64,000 nucleotides of DNA. Source: Lewinellaceae bacterium. Lineage in GTDB: Bacteria > Bacteroidota > Bacteroidia > Chitinophagales > Saprospiraceae. Of this stretch, positions 8,320 through 18,079 are shown piece by piece (positions within the stretch are counted from its first letter, which is position 1; the number at the start of each line of letters is the position of its first letter). Where the stretch lies: assembly GCA_020636215.1 (NCBI GenBank), contig JACJYG010000007.1, positions 663,447 through 727,446 of the forward strand, written 5' to 3'. The notes under the pieces were generated by a model. That model was not told the DNA's origin. It ran no database searches and saw only the letters and a list, made by a program, of their open reading frames with translations. The translations under genes were made by a program, and so were the position numbers.

Positions 8320-8847
8320 ACCATCAATCCGGAAAAAACTGGCTGGCAAAACCAGCCGCACAAGAGCTTCCTAAAGGAAGCGCGAAACGAGAGGCATAAA
8401 TAAGACGAACCTGAAAAAAAAACGACGGCCTGTACCTTGTCTCAGAAAGGTGTTAGAACTGTTCCTTTGGCAGTTAACCAACAAGATCCCATGAACAAAA
8501 ACATTTACACTAATCTTTTCCCCCTGTGCGTCCTCGCATTTGGGTTTTTTCCCTTCAATCAATTAAATATTCCCAAACGGCTTTAAATCAGGCATTGTAC
8601 CTGCAGTGCTTCGGAATTTCTGGTTGGTTAAAACCAGCATGTGGTTCCGTGTAGCCCTGGCTATGTAAAGATGTAGCTGTGATGGGCCAACTGCTGCGGT
8701 GACTTGCCTCAACCTGTTTAAAAGCTGGACTAATCTTGGCGTTCCTTCGGGATAATACCTGAAGGCATGACGGGGGTCTGGTCTATATATGCATGACCTA
8801 TTTTTTTATAAATCATTTCATTAATCTCTAAACAAATTGTGATCTTT
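8320..8847 (+). other. Hairpin-rich 0.5-kb untranslated leader
   Basis: The 684 bp between the S24 repressor and the giant gene hold no credible ORF. Three perfect hairpins are present: GGCTGG-CAAAA-CCAGCC (8341-8357), GCTTCC-TAAA-GGAAGC (8366-8381) and CTGGTT-GGTTAA-AACCAG (8620-8637). None is followed by a T run, so they are not simple terminators. The arrangement suggests an mRNA leader affecting stability or translation, or a separate small RNA. I do not recognise a known riboswitch. Confidence 0.4.
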
Positions 8848-11800
8848 ATGGAAAGAACGAGACTTACCTTCGCTTCTCCATCCAGTTGGTTCAGCGCGAT
8901 CGCCCTGGTGCTCGTGTTCGGACTAGCCGGCTTGCAGCAAGCCTTGGCACAAGGAGGGTTTCTGTCTGTGACAGATGCCTCCGGCGGCACGCCGCCCTCC
9001 CCACTTAACTTCACGCCGCCGGAAGGCGACTGTGGGGTTAACCTGCAGTGGGCTGTTTTTGCAGTGGACCCGCTAGGTGTCCCCACCGTGACGGCTACTG
9101 CTTCCAACCCGAACCTGGGGGTTTTCCCCTCTGTTTCGCTGGTGTTGGTGCAGAATACACAGGCCCAAGTGTCTTACGCGCTGTACATCAACGCGGCTAT
9201 TGGCACCAACACGGTGACGGTGACCTCCACCGGCCCCAGCGGCACCGTTCAGCAGACCTTCGTGATCGTTGCCAACGACGTGCGCGTACCGGAGATTTAC
9301 GCTCCGAGCACGATCACGCTGGAAGTCCCCGGCTGTGATGTGGATGGCCTGGTGCCCCTGAACTATTCTTATTCTGCGGTAGACGACTGTGATGTACAGC
9401 CGTCTGTTTCTGTTGTGGGCCCGGCCAGCGGCACGCTGGTAGGCGCCAACACCACCGTGGTTATTACTGCTGTGGATGATTCCGGCAACACGAGCAGCCG
9501 CACGATCAACGTGGTGGTGAACGTACAGCCGGACAACAGCCCGGTGCTCAACGTGAGCGGCAACGGCCAGTTCACGGTCCCTGCTTGTGAGGATAACGTA
9601 TTCGTGATCTTCTCCGGGACGGTGATCGACTGTGATATCACCGCTGCTACGGACAACTCTCTGGGTGGTGCTTTCGCTGCCCGCCTGAGCGCCGCCGGCG
9701 CCGGCCTGGCGCTGACCTATGTGGACACCGAAGACGGCTATGCCTACTTCGAGTACACCGGCAACCTGATCCCGAGCCCATACCTGTTTGTTGTCACGTA
9801 CAACAACGGTGTAGCGGCGCCTACTGCGGTAGACGCACTGCTCACAGTTGAGCAGGACGCCCCTCAGCCGCCGGATGTAATCATGCCGGGCAACCTGACC
9901 TTCACTTTGCCGCAGTGCACCAACTCCATGGTGGCTCGCTGGGCAGTGACGATCACGGACGAGTGCGACGCTGCGATCAACGGCGCAACTTTCCAGTTGA
10001 ACGGCGCACCGATCGTTCCGGTTTCTTCCAACCCGGCCGACGGCTACTTCCAGTTCGAGACGCCGATCACGGCAGCCTCTGACGGTGCAGTGATCACGGC
10101 TTCCTACACGGATGGCGATATGCTGAACACCACGGTGGACGCAACGCTGCAAGTAGTAGCACAGCCTGACACCTGGGCGCCGGTCATCGTATACCCGGCA
10201 CAGGACATCAACGTAGAGTTGGACCCCTGTGAAACGGACCCAGCCTTTGTTTTCTTTGAAGTAACGGCAACGGACAACTGCAGCGGCGATGTTACGCCGG
10301 TGGTAACGGTTGCTCCGGGCGCTCTTGGCGCATTCATCATCCCGAGCGCAGGCGGCGATACCTACATTTTGGTTGCTGGCCCTGGCGTATACCAGATCCT
10401 GATCGAAGCAACGGATGCCGCAGGCAACCTGCGCCAGGAAGACTTCTTCGTCACCGTCACCCAGGCCCCGGCTCCGCCGACGAACCTGGCATGCAACGAC
10501 CTGATCAACGTAACGCTGGACGCAAACTGCCAGCGGCTGATCACGGCTGACATGGTGCTGGAAGGCTCCTTCGGCTGTGCTTCTGAAAGCGACTTCTTCG
10601 TAAACATCGTCAACGACGACGACCCGACCAACGGCAACATCCTGGATGGCTGTGGCCAGTTCATCTACGAAGTAAGCTACATCGGCCCAACGCTAACAGG
10701 CCCAGGCCAGAGCGGCACGCAGGTGCAGAACTTCAACAGCACCGGCTTCACCGGCCCGTTTGTTCCGGCGAACTGGACAACACAAACCAGCCTCGGCAAC
10801 GGTGGCGCTGGCGCAATTGCTTCTGCAACTTTCACCCCGACCACGCTGACCCTTCAGACCCTGACGTCTGACTACGCCCGGGCTTTCACGACCATCCCTA
10901 ACGATGGCCACCTGAGCTTCAGCTGGGACTACAACGGTGCAGACCCGAACTTTGACTTCTTCATCTTCGACCTCAATGGCGGTAACCTCGTAACAGCAAC
11001 TAACGCTGCAACTGGTACTTTCGATGATGATGTACAGGCTGGCTGGCTGCTGTACTTCGAAGTGAACGACGACGACTTATTGCCGGTCGGCGCTGCGACC
11101 CCGAGCACGGCAGTGATCAGCAACCTGGCTTTCGACTATCAGACGGTAGTGAACGGCGCACCGGTATGGCCGTATTTCAACTGGGAACCCTGCTGGGGTT
11201 ACATCAAAGGCGAAGACAAGACCAAGCCGATCCTGGATTGCCCGCCGAACACGAGCCAGGCTTGTGTTAACGTAACGCTGCAGGCGATCAACGGCGCTCT
11301 GGCAACCACTGACCCGACGGTCAACACCGCGAACTACTCCTGCTTCCAGCAGTTGGGTACGACGGGTGGCGCACACCGCTACGACCTGAACTACTTCCAG
11401 GTTGACGTAGAAGACTACTATACTTTCTATATCGTACCGCAAGGCGGTTGGGAGCCAGACCTGGCAATGTACCAGGGCAGCTACACAGCCGGCAACCCTT
11501 GCGAGAACATCATCGGCTTTGCCGATGCCGGCGTACAGATCACGCCACCGACGATTGGCCTTCCGGGCGCACAGCCTTTCACGCCATCCCTGGCGATGAC
11601 CCTTCCGCTGCGGCCGTACGAAGACTACTACCTGTTTGTAACCAGCGACCTGGCGAACATCACGGGAGCTTACACGGTATATGTCCGTTCACAGAACAGC
11701 GGGCGGATCGGCACGTGGGTGACCACGACAACGACCAACCCGATTAGCTGGGATGTAACGACGACGACGACGTTCAACCCGTATGCAGGCGCACAGCTGG

Positions 11801-14800
11801 GCACGATCTGCTTTGACCTGGTCTGCGACGACCTGAACTGGATCCTGAACAACCCGGCTTCCCCGGCATGGACGGGCCGGCCAACGGCAACGGACAACTG
11901 TGGCGTGCCGACGGTAACCTTCACGGATACGTATGTAACGCCGGGCGACTGCGCCCCGACGACGCTGACGCGGCACTTCAAGGCCACGGACAGCAAGGGC
12001 AACAGCTCTGTATGCAACCAGGTGATCACGATCCGCAAGCTGGTGCTGGGCGACGTGTACCTGCCGCCGTTCACAGTCCCGATCGAGTGTGACGAAGACT
12101 TCATCACGCTGGCCAACGGCAACCCGTCGCCAGAATCAACGGGCTATCCGTTCATTTCTACGGCACAGGGCATCATCCTGATCAACGACAGCTACTGCAA
12201 CTTGGGGGCATCCTATCAGGATGGCCCGCGGATCACGGTTTGCGACGGCGCGTACAAGTTCGTACGTACGTGGTCAATCCTGGACTGGTGTAACCCATCA
12301 GCACCTGGCCTGACAGTATTGACGTACCCACAGACGATCAAAGTAGGCGACTATACGCCGCCGGCTGTTACCTGCCCGCAGGTTAACTACGGCTGGGGCC
12401 CGCAAGACCCGGAATACTCCACGAGCCCATTCTCCTGCACGGCTAGCTTCTCTGCGCCGCTGCCGGATGTAACCGATAACTGCTCTAGCTGGCAGGTATT
12501 AACGGAAATCGTGACTGAGGTGGAAGTACAATTGTACAACCAATACGGCCTGCCAACCGGCACCCGCATTGATACGGTTGTAGTTCGTACGATCCCCTGG
12601 AATGCTCCGACGCGCGTAGTAAGCGGTATCCCGCTGGGCAACCACTACTTCCGCTACACTACGACGGATGCCTGTGGCAACAAGACGGTTACCTACTGTG
12701 ACTTCTCTGTGAAGGACAAGATCGAGCCGGTAGCGGTTTGTGACGACAACCTGAACATCTCCATCGGCGGCGGCGACTTTGCGCGCGTATTCGCTGAGGA
12801 TATCGACGAAGGCAGCTGGGACAACTGCGAGATCGACCGCATCGAGGTACGCCGCAACAAGTTTGACCCGATCAACTACACTTGTGGCACGGCCTTCTCG
12901 GCCTGGGGCCCGTATGTAGACTTCTTCTGCTGCGACGTAGGCGTAGAGGTAACGATCGAACTGCGCGTGATTGACAAAGCTGGCAACATCAACACCTGCT
13001 GGCTGTATGTAACGCCGGAAGAGAAAGTACGCCCGTACTGCTACGCACCGCACAATACGAATATCGACTGTGACGACCTGCCGTACAGCTTCGACCCGAC
13101 GGACATTGCCCAGCTTCAGAGCTTGTTTGGCGCACCGAGCGCAGACGACAACTGTGATGCAACGGCAACGGAACTGCCGCCGGCGCCGAACCTGAACTGT
13201 GGCTTTGGCACCATCATCCGCCGCTTCCGTGCGACGGACATCCATGGCAACCAGAGCAACAACTTCTGCCAGCAGGTGGTAACGATCAACGAAGTACACA
13301 ACTACGAGATCAAGTTCCCGAAAGATGCTGCTGAGATCTGCGGCACGCCAAGCCCGGATACGGTAACGTATCAGGAAATTGGTTGCGACTTGCTCGCAGT
13401 GAGCAGCAACGACGAGTTCTTCAGCGCATCCGGTACGGAGTGCTACAAGATCTTCCGTACCTGGAAGGTGCTCAACTGGTGCCAGTACGATGGCCAGAGT
13501 GCTCCGTTCATCGTAGGCCGCGACGAAGACTGTGACAACCAGCCTGGCGACGAAGCAGTATGGGTACTGCACCGCCCGAATGGCTATACTTATATCGACC
13601 GCGATGACGATGAGACCGAGCCGAACAACGTACCGCTGGCGTTCCAGAACATTTGCTGGGGCATCGATGACTTCTGGCGCAAGGTAGACGAGGTACACCC
13701 TGGCTACTACCAGTACCTGCAGATCATCAAGGTGTACGACAACATCAAACCGAAGATCCTCTACACGCAACCGGACGACTTCTGCAGCTACGACAACGTA
13801 AACTGCACGGGCCTGGTAACGTATCCGTTCCAGATCGACGAGAACTGTACTCCGAACGACCTGACGATCAAGGTGTTCCTGGATGCCAATGCTGACGGCA
13901 CGATCGATGCTAACCTGACGAACTCCGGCGCACTGAGCGGCACGTACCCGAACTACACGATCACGGGCAACTTCCCGATCGGCTGCCATGCATTCGAAGT
14001 ACACGTAGAAGATGGCTGTGGCAATGCTGATGCTGAACTGCTGCCGTTCTGCGTAGTAGACTGCAAGCCGCCGGCCCCGACCTGTATCAACGGCCTGGCT
14101 ATCGAGCTGATGCCGTTTGACAGCGATGGCGACGGCACACCGGACACTGGCCAAATGTCTATCTGGGCATCTGACTTCATCGTTAGCCCGATGACGGATT
14201 GCACGGGCCCGGTTAAGTACTCGATCAACCGCTCCGGCGACCCAGTTGACCCGGCTGCCACGGGCCTGATCCTGACTTGCGCCGATACCGGCACGCTGGT
14301 GGTAGAGATCTGGGCATGGGATGGCGCTGGCAACGGCGACTTCTGTGAGACCTACATCCTGGTACAGGACAACCAGTTTGACTTGTGTGGTGGCGCGACG
14401 CTGCTGGCAGTCTCTGGCGCTGTAGCAACGGAAACAAACAATGCAGTTGAAGATGTGCAGGTAACCCTTTCGGGCCAGGGTGCAGCTTCGATGATGACAA
14501 GCGCCAGCGGTGCTTATGCATTCAGCAGTGTACAGCAAGGTTATGACTACACAGTGACGCCGCAGCGCGATGGCGACTACCTGAACGGGGTATCGACCTT
14601 CGACCTGGTACTGATCAGCAAGCACATCCTGGGTGTGCAGCCGCTGAACAGCCCGTACAAGATGATCGCCGCGGACGTAAACAACTCCAAGTCTATCACG
14701 ACCCTCGACCTGATCCAGCTGCGCAAGCTGATCCTGTCGATCGATACGCAACTGAGCAACAATACAAGCTGGCGCTTCGTGAAGCGTTCCTACATCTTCC

Positions 14801-15621
14801 CGAACCCGTCGAACCCATGGTTCGAAGACTTCCCGGAAGTAGTGAATATCAACAACCTTCCTGCCACGGGCATCAGCAATGCTGACTTCGTAGCGGTTAA
14901 AGTTGGTGATGTGAACCTGGACGCTCAGACGAACTTCCTGACGCCAGTGGAAGAACGCAACCTGGTAAGCACCTTCGCATTCAACGTAGCTGACGCAAGC
15001 GTGAATGCAGGCAATGAGTACACGGTAACCTTTGCAGCCGGCAGCGCCGATGTAGATGGCTACCAGGGTACGCTGATGTTCGACAACGCAGCCCTGGAAC
15101 TGGTGGACATCATCGGTGGCGTGGCGACGGAAGAGAACTTCGGGTTGACTCGCGTGAGCGAAGGCGCAATTGCGACGAGCTGGAACGGCAACGTAGAAGC
15201 AGGCCAGCCGCTGTTCAGCCTGGTATTCCGCGCCAAAGCGGAAGGCCAGTTGAGCCAGCTGCTGAGCGTAAGCAACCGCGTAGTGAAATCCGAAGCATAC
15301 AACCGTGCTGGCGAGTACATGGATGTCGCCATCCAGTTCAGCAACGGCACAGTAGCTTCTGCAGGCTTCGAGCTGTATCAGAACACGCCGAACCCATTCA
15401 AGGGTGAGACGATGATCGGCTTCAACCTGCCGGCAGACGCACAGGCAACGCTGACGATCAGCGATATCACGGGTAAAGTCCTGAAACTGGTTCGCGTAGA
15501 TGGCGTTAAAGGGTACAACCAAGTGGTTGTAAACAGCAACGGCCTACCAACCGGCGTATTGGCTTACACGGTAGAAACCGCTGACTTCACGGCTACCAAG
15601 AAGATGGTTATCGTGAAATAA
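8848..15621 (+). CDS. Giant secreted multidomain protein with T9SS sorting domain
   Basis: A 2257-residue extracellular protein. A signal peptide ends at ALAQ (about residue 35). Residues 40-1850 are cysteine-containing Ig/HYR-like modules with recurring ATDNC and TDNCG motifs, plus a PPC-like stretch near 845-950. Then come a carboxypeptidase-regulatory-like domain (about 1850-1910), dockerin-like segments (FDLVLISKHIL and DVNNSKSITTLDLIQLRKL, 1912-1965), a cohesin-like beta domain (about 2045-2165) and a type A T9SS C-terminal domain from about 2174 (YQNTPNPF to the final MVIVK). It would cross the outer membrane by the T9SS encoded 11 kb away and be anchored at the surface; adhesin or sheath roles are inference. 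ATG 8848 is chosen over GTG 8839. Codon use is strongly biased, suggesting high expression. No catalytic motif seen. Confidence 0.88.
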   Translation: MERTRLTFASPSSWFSAIALVLVFGLAGLQQALAQGGFLSVTDASGGTPPSPLNFTPPEGDCGVNLQWAVFAVDPLGVPTVTATASNPNLGVFPSVSLVLVQNTQAQVSYALYINAAIGTNTVTVTSTGPSGTVQQTFVIVANDVRVPEIYAPSTITLEVPGCDVDGLVPLNYSYSAVDDCDVQPSVSVVGPASGTLVGANTTVVITAVDDSGNTSSRTINVVVNVQPDNSPVLNVSGNGQFTVPACEDNVFVIFSGTVIDCDITAATDNSLGGAFAARLSAAGAGLALTYVDTEDGYAYFEYTGNLIPSPYLFVVTYNNGVAAPTAVDALLTVEQDAPQPPDVIMPGNLTFTLPQCTNSMVARWAVTITDECDAAINGATFQLNGAPIVPVSSNPADGYFQFETPITAASDGAVITASYTDGDMLNTTVDATLQVVAQPDTWAPVIVYPAQDINVELDPCETDPAFVFFEVTATDNCSGDVTPVVTVAPGALGAFIIPSAGGDTYILVAGPGVYQILIEATDAAGNLRQEDFFVTVTQAPAPPTNLACNDLINVTLDANCQRLITADMVLEGSFGCASESDFFVNIVNDDDPTNGNILDGCGQFIYEVSYIGPTLTGPGQSGTQVQNFNSTGFTGPFVPANWTTQTSLGNGGAGAIASATFTPTTLTLQTLTSDYARAFTTIPNDGHLSFSWDYNGADPNFDFFIFDLNGGNLVTATNAATGTFDDDVQAGWLLYFEVNDDDLLPVGAATPSTAVISNLAFDYQTVVNGAPVWPYFNWEPCWGYIKGEDKTKPILDCPPNTSQACVNVTLQAINGALATTDPTVNTANYSCFQQLGTTGGAHRYDLNYFQVDVEDYYTFYIVPQGGWEPDLAMYQGSYTAGNPCENIIGFADAGVQITPPTIGLPGAQPFTPSLAMTLPLRPYEDYYLFVTSDLANITGAYTVYVRSQNSGRIGTWVTTTTTNPISWDVTTTTTFNPYAGAQLGTICFDLVCDDLNWILNNPASPAWTGRPTATDNCGVPTVTFTDTYVTPGDCAPTTLTRHFKATDSKGNSSVCNQVITIRKLVLGDVYLPPFTVPIECDEDFITLANGNPSPESTGYPFISTAQGIILINDSYCNLGASYQDGPRITVCDGAYKFVRTWSILDWCNPSAPGLTVLTYPQTIKVGDYTPPAVTCPQVNYGWGPQDPEYSTSPFSCTASFSAPLPDVTDNCSSWQVLTEIVTEVEVQLYNQYGLPTGTRIDTVVVRTIPWNAPTRVVSGIPLGNHYFRYTTTDACGNKTVTYCDFSVKDKIEPVAVCDDNLNISIGGGDFARVFAEDIDEGSWDNCEIDRIEVRRNKFDPINYTCGTAFSAWGPYVDFFCCDVGVEVTIELRVIDKAGNINTCWLYVTPEEKVRPYCYAPHNTNIDCDDLPYSFDPTDIAQLQSLFGAPSADDNCDATATELPPAPNLNCGFGTIIRRFRATDIHGNQSNNFCQQVVTINEVHNYEIKFPKDAAEICGTPSPDTVTYQEIGCDLLAVSSNDEFFSASGTECYKIFRTWKVLNWCQYDGQSAPFIVGRDEDCDNQPGDEAVWVLHRPNGYTYIDRDDDETEPNNVPLAFQNICWGIDDFWRKVDEVHPGYYQYLQIIKVYDNIKPKILYTQPDDFCSYDNVNCTGLVTYPFQIDENCTPNDLTIKVFLDANADGTIDANLTNSGALSGTYPNYTITGNFPIGCHAFEVHVEDGCGNADAELLPFCVVDCKPPAPTCINGLAIELMPFDSDGDGTPDTGQMSIWASDFIVSPMTDCTGPVKYSINRSGDPVDPAATGLILTCADTGTLVVEIWAWDGAGNGDFCETYILVQDNQFDLCGGATLLAVSGAVATETNNAVEDVQVTLSGQGAASMMTSASGAYAFSSVQQGYDYTVTPQRDGDYLNGVSTFDLVLISKHILGVQPLNSPYKMIAADVNNSKSITTLDLIQLRKLILSIDTQLSNNTSWRFVKRSYIFPNPSNPWFEDFPEVVNINNLPATGISNADFVAVKVGDVNLDAQTNFLTPVEERNLVSTFAFNVADASVNAGNEYTVTFAAGSADVDGYQGTLMFDNAALELVDIIGGVATEENFGLTRVSEGAIATSWNGNVEAGQPLFSLVFRAKAEGQLSQLLSVSNRVVKSEAYNRAGEYMDVAIQFSNGTVASAGFELYQNTPNPFKGETMIGFNLPADAQATLTISDITGKVLKLVRVDGVKGYNQVVVNSNGLPTGVLAYTVETADFTATKKMVIVK

Positions 15622-15684
15622 TTGAATATGGGAAAGCAGTGGGCATTTGGCTTACTGCTTTCTCCATAGTGTAACAAGGCGGAA

Positions 15685-15720
15685 GGGCGCTGGAGATTTC
15701 TCCGGCGCCCTTTCTGTTTT
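15685..15720 (+). terminator. Intrinsic terminator of the giant T9SS cargo gene
   Basis: A 12-bp stem (15685-15696 with 15699-15710, one G-T pair) is followed by TTTCTGTTTT. It starts about 65 bp after the stop codon. Confidence 0.85.
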
Positions 15721-15777
15721 ACAGCGAGATGCTAATGCGCCGAAGTTTCCGCCCGGCTTACCGACAAAAACGTCAAT

Positions 15778-15785
15778 TACCTTTG
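15778..15785 (+). promoter_or_regulatory. Candidate -7 element of the beta-glucosidase gene
   Basis: TACCTTTG matches TAnnTTTG exactly, with no clear TTTG upstream. It lies 143 bp before the ATG at 15928, so the palindrome at 15861-15919 would fall inside the leader. Confidence 0.35.
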
Positions 15786-15860
15786 TGGGGCTAAGTCGTA
15801 GAAATTAAAGATATTGGGGGCCGGATTTCGGTATCCTATTTAAAAGAGGGCAGGCCCACT

Positions 15861-15919
15861 GGTTTAAACCTGACAAGTTTACGGTGGGCGCCCATTGGGC
15901 AAACTTGTCAGGTTTAACC
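15861..15919. repeat. REP-like palindromic element
   Basis: A perfect 15-bp inverted repeat, AAACCTGACAAGTTT (15866-15880) and AAACTTGTCAGGTTT (15901-15915), continues outward with a one-base offset (GGTTTAAACC and GGTTTAACC). It encloses a second palindrome, TGGGCGCCCA (15885-15894). The right arm ends 9 bp before the beta-glucosidase ATG. Such AACCTGACA-type palindromes are common intergenic repeats in Bacteroidota genomes. In mRNA it would form a long hairpin next to the start codon. Confidence 0.6.
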
Positions 15920-15927
15920 ACAGGCGA

Positions 15928-17304
15928 ATGAAGCCATTTCCAAAGGACTTTTTATGGGGCGCCTCCACCTCCGCCTATCAGATCGAAGGGGCGCACAATA
16001 TCGACGGCAAGGGGCCTTCGATTTGGGATGCGTTCAGCAGCATCCCGGGGAAAATAAAAAATGAGGACACCGGGCAGGTCTCCGGTGATCATTACCATCG
16101 TTTCCGGGAAGATGTGGCCCTGATGAAGCAGATCGGCATCAAGGTTTATCGTTTTTCCATTGCCTGGCCCCGGGTCATGCCCACCGGGAAAGGGGCGGCC
16201 AATGAAAAAGGCATTCAGTTCTATTCGGACTTGATCGACGAATTGCTGGCGGCCGGCATCACCCCCTGGGTGACCCTTTATCACTGGGACTTGCCGTTGG
16301 CCCTTCAACTGGAACATGACGGCTGGTTGGGCGCGGAGATCTCCGATCTTTTTGCCGCCTATGCGGATGTCTGTTTCGATCGCTTTGGAGATCGTGTCAA
16401 GAACTGGATTACCCTGAATGAGCCCTGGGTGGTGGCTATTTTAGGCTATGGCCTGGGAGAATTTGCACCCGGCCGGGTGTCCCATTCCGAGCCCTACCTG
16501 GCGGGCCACAACCAGCTCCTGGCGCACGCAAAGGCCGTGGAGGCCTACCGGAAAAAATACGCCCATCAGGGCGGGCAGATCGGCATGGCTAACAACTGTG
16601 ACTGGCGGGAGCCGCTGACGGATTCTCCCAAAGACCAGGCTGCTGCCCAGCGGGCCCTGGAGTTCTTCCTGGCCTGGTTCGCCGACCCGATCTACTTCGG
16701 CGATTATCCGGCAGTAATGAAAGAACGCCTTGGTGACCGCCTGCCGGCCTTTACGGAGGCGGAGAAGCAGATGGTGAAAGGCTCAGTGGACTACTTCGGC
16801 CTCAACCATTATACCACCATGTATACGGCTGAGGCCACTGGCCCAATAGGGGAAGCCTCCATGTACGGCAATGCCGGCCTGGCCGACGACCAGGACATCG
16901 AGCTTTCCCTGGACGAAAGCTGGAAACGGACCACTATGGGCTGGCCGGTGGCGCCCTGGGGCTGCCGTAAACTGCTGGAATGGATCGACGATCGCTACGG
17001 CCGCCCGGATATCTACATCACGGAGAACGGCTGTGCCTGGGATGACCAAAAGATAGACGGGAAAGTGAAGGACACTGATCGCATCGAATATTACCAGGCC
17101 TACCTCCAAGCCTGCCAGGAAGCCATCGAAAATGGCGTAAAGCTCAAAGGATATTTCGCCTGGTCTCTGATGGATAACTTCGAATGGGCGCATGGATACA
17201 GCCAGCGCTTCGGCCTGGTGCACATCGATTATCAGACGCTGGAACGGACGATGAAGGACTCTGCCTACTGGTATGCGGGGGTGGTTCGGGAGAATGGGGT
17301 GTAG
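15928..17304 (+). CDS. GH1 family beta-glucosidase
   Basis: A 458-residue enzyme of usual GH1 length, without a signal peptide and therefore cytoplasmic. It hydrolyses beta-glucosides such as cellobiose. The N-terminal FLWGASTSAYQIEGA signature, the acid/base Glu in TLNEPW (near residue 165) and the nucleophile Glu in YITENGC (near 364) are present, as are the sugar-binding YHWDLP and WSLMDNFEW segments. ATG 15928 is preferred; an in-frame TTG at 15895 lies in the palindrome and adds no conserved sequence. No transporter or other glycosidase lies beside it, so its physiological substrate is not indicated. Confidence 0.95.
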   Translation: MKPFPKDFLWGASTSAYQIEGAHNIDGKGPSIWDAFSSIPGKIKNEDTGQVSGDHYHRFREDVALMKQIGIKVYRFSIAWPRVMPTGKGAANEKGIQFYSDLIDELLAAGITPWVTLYHWDLPLALQLEHDGWLGAEISDLFAAYADVCFDRFGDRVKNWITLNEPWVVAILGYGLGEFAPGRVSHSEPYLAGHNQLLAHAKAVEAYRKKYAHQGGQIGMANNCDWREPLTDSPKDQAAAQRALEFFLAWFADPIYFGDYPAVMKERLGDRLPAFTEAEKQMVKGSVDYFGLNHYTTMYTAEATGPIGEASMYGNAGLADDQDIELSLDESWKRTTMGWPVAPWGCRKLLEWIDDRYGRPDIYITENGCAWDDQKIDGKVKDTDRIEYYQAYLQACQEAIENGVKLKGYFAWSLMDNFEWAHGYSQRFGLVHIDYQTLERTMKDSAYWYAGVVRENGV

Positions 17305-17398
17305 GGGTATAACTGGCTCAGGGTTAAAGGCAAAAGTAAATTGCATTTTCTGGAAAAAATGATTATGTTTAGAAGCTATCTGAACTGAAAACTGTGCT

Positions 17399-17983
17399 AT
17401 GTCCTCTAAAACGGCTACATATAACCAGGAAGGTATTCGCAGAAAAATGCTCATCTCTGTGGAAGACTATCAGCGTATGGGGGCTGCCGGCGTCTTTTCA
17501 GATAAGCCCCGCGTGGAATTGATAGATGGAGAAATTTATGCTATGAGCCCTTTTACCCCCGACCATAATGGCCATGTTGATAAAGTATCCCGCTTCTTCA
17601 ACAAAGCGCTGTTTGACGAAATCCTGGTAAGAACCCAGGGTTCGGTCAGGATCGACGAGTATTCCGAGCCGGAACCGGATATTACCATCCTTCGATTCAG
17701 CGAAAATTTTTACCGCGACAATCAGGCCACTGCCAAAGATATTTACCTCATCATTGAAGTGGCCGTGCATACCCTGGAAACGGACCGGACGGTTAAGAAA
17801 CGGAAATACGCCGAGGCCCACATTCCCGAATACTGGATCGTCATTCCCTCCAAAGAGGCCGTCGAAGTTTACCGGAAACCGGAAGACGGGGATTACCTCG
17901 AAAAGAATACCTACCACAAAGGGGATGAATGGCTTTTTGAAGCGTTCAAACTGAAGTTAAAGGGGACTGATCTCCTGATTTGA
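17399..17983 (+). CDS. Uma2 family (DUF820) putative PD-(D/E)xK nuclease
   Basis: A 194-residue cytoplasmic protein of the Uma2/DUF820 family, which has a restriction-endonuclease-like fold. The expected active-site residues are visible: Glu in VELIDGEIYAMSP (near 40-48), Asp in EPEPDITIL (near 92-100), Glu in YLIIEVA (near 120) and Lys residues in KKRKYAE just after. Family members are abundant in cyanobacteria and some Bacteroidota; their biological role is not established. It follows the beta-glucosidase by 95 bp on the same strand, but no functional connection is evident. An 8-bp tandem repeat lies beyond its end. Confidence 0.88.
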   Translation: MSSKTATYNQEGIRRKMLISVEDYQRMGAAGVFSDKPRVELIDGEIYAMSPFTPDHNGHVDKVSRFFNKALFDEILVRTQGSVRIDEYSEPEPDITILRFSENFYRDNQATAKDIYLIIEVAVHTLETDRTVKKRKYAEAHIPEYWIVIPSKEAVEVYRKPEDGDYLEKNTYHKGDEWLFEAFKLKLKGTDLLI

Positions 17984-18079
17984 GTAAAGGATTAAAGTGC
18001 ATCGGCTTTTTTTCTTCCCATTGGTTTTTCATGGAAAGCTTGAACCCACTAGGAGAAGGGGAAACGAGCTGAACTCCGT

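Noticed and set aside
8371..8562. 63-residue minus-strand ORF in the leader of the giant gene
   Set aside because: Composition and context are those of a chance frame across hairpin-forming DNA.
9073..10152. 359-residue minus-strand ORF in the giant gene
   Set aside because: Same cause (biased sense codons); composition is Arg/Val/His-rich and no family is recognised.
12499..15522. 1007-residue ORF on the minus strand within the giant gene
   Set aside because: It is in codon register with the sense gene and results from lack of TTA/CTA/TCA codons; the translation shows no domain or signal and the sense frame has a signal peptide and sorting domain.
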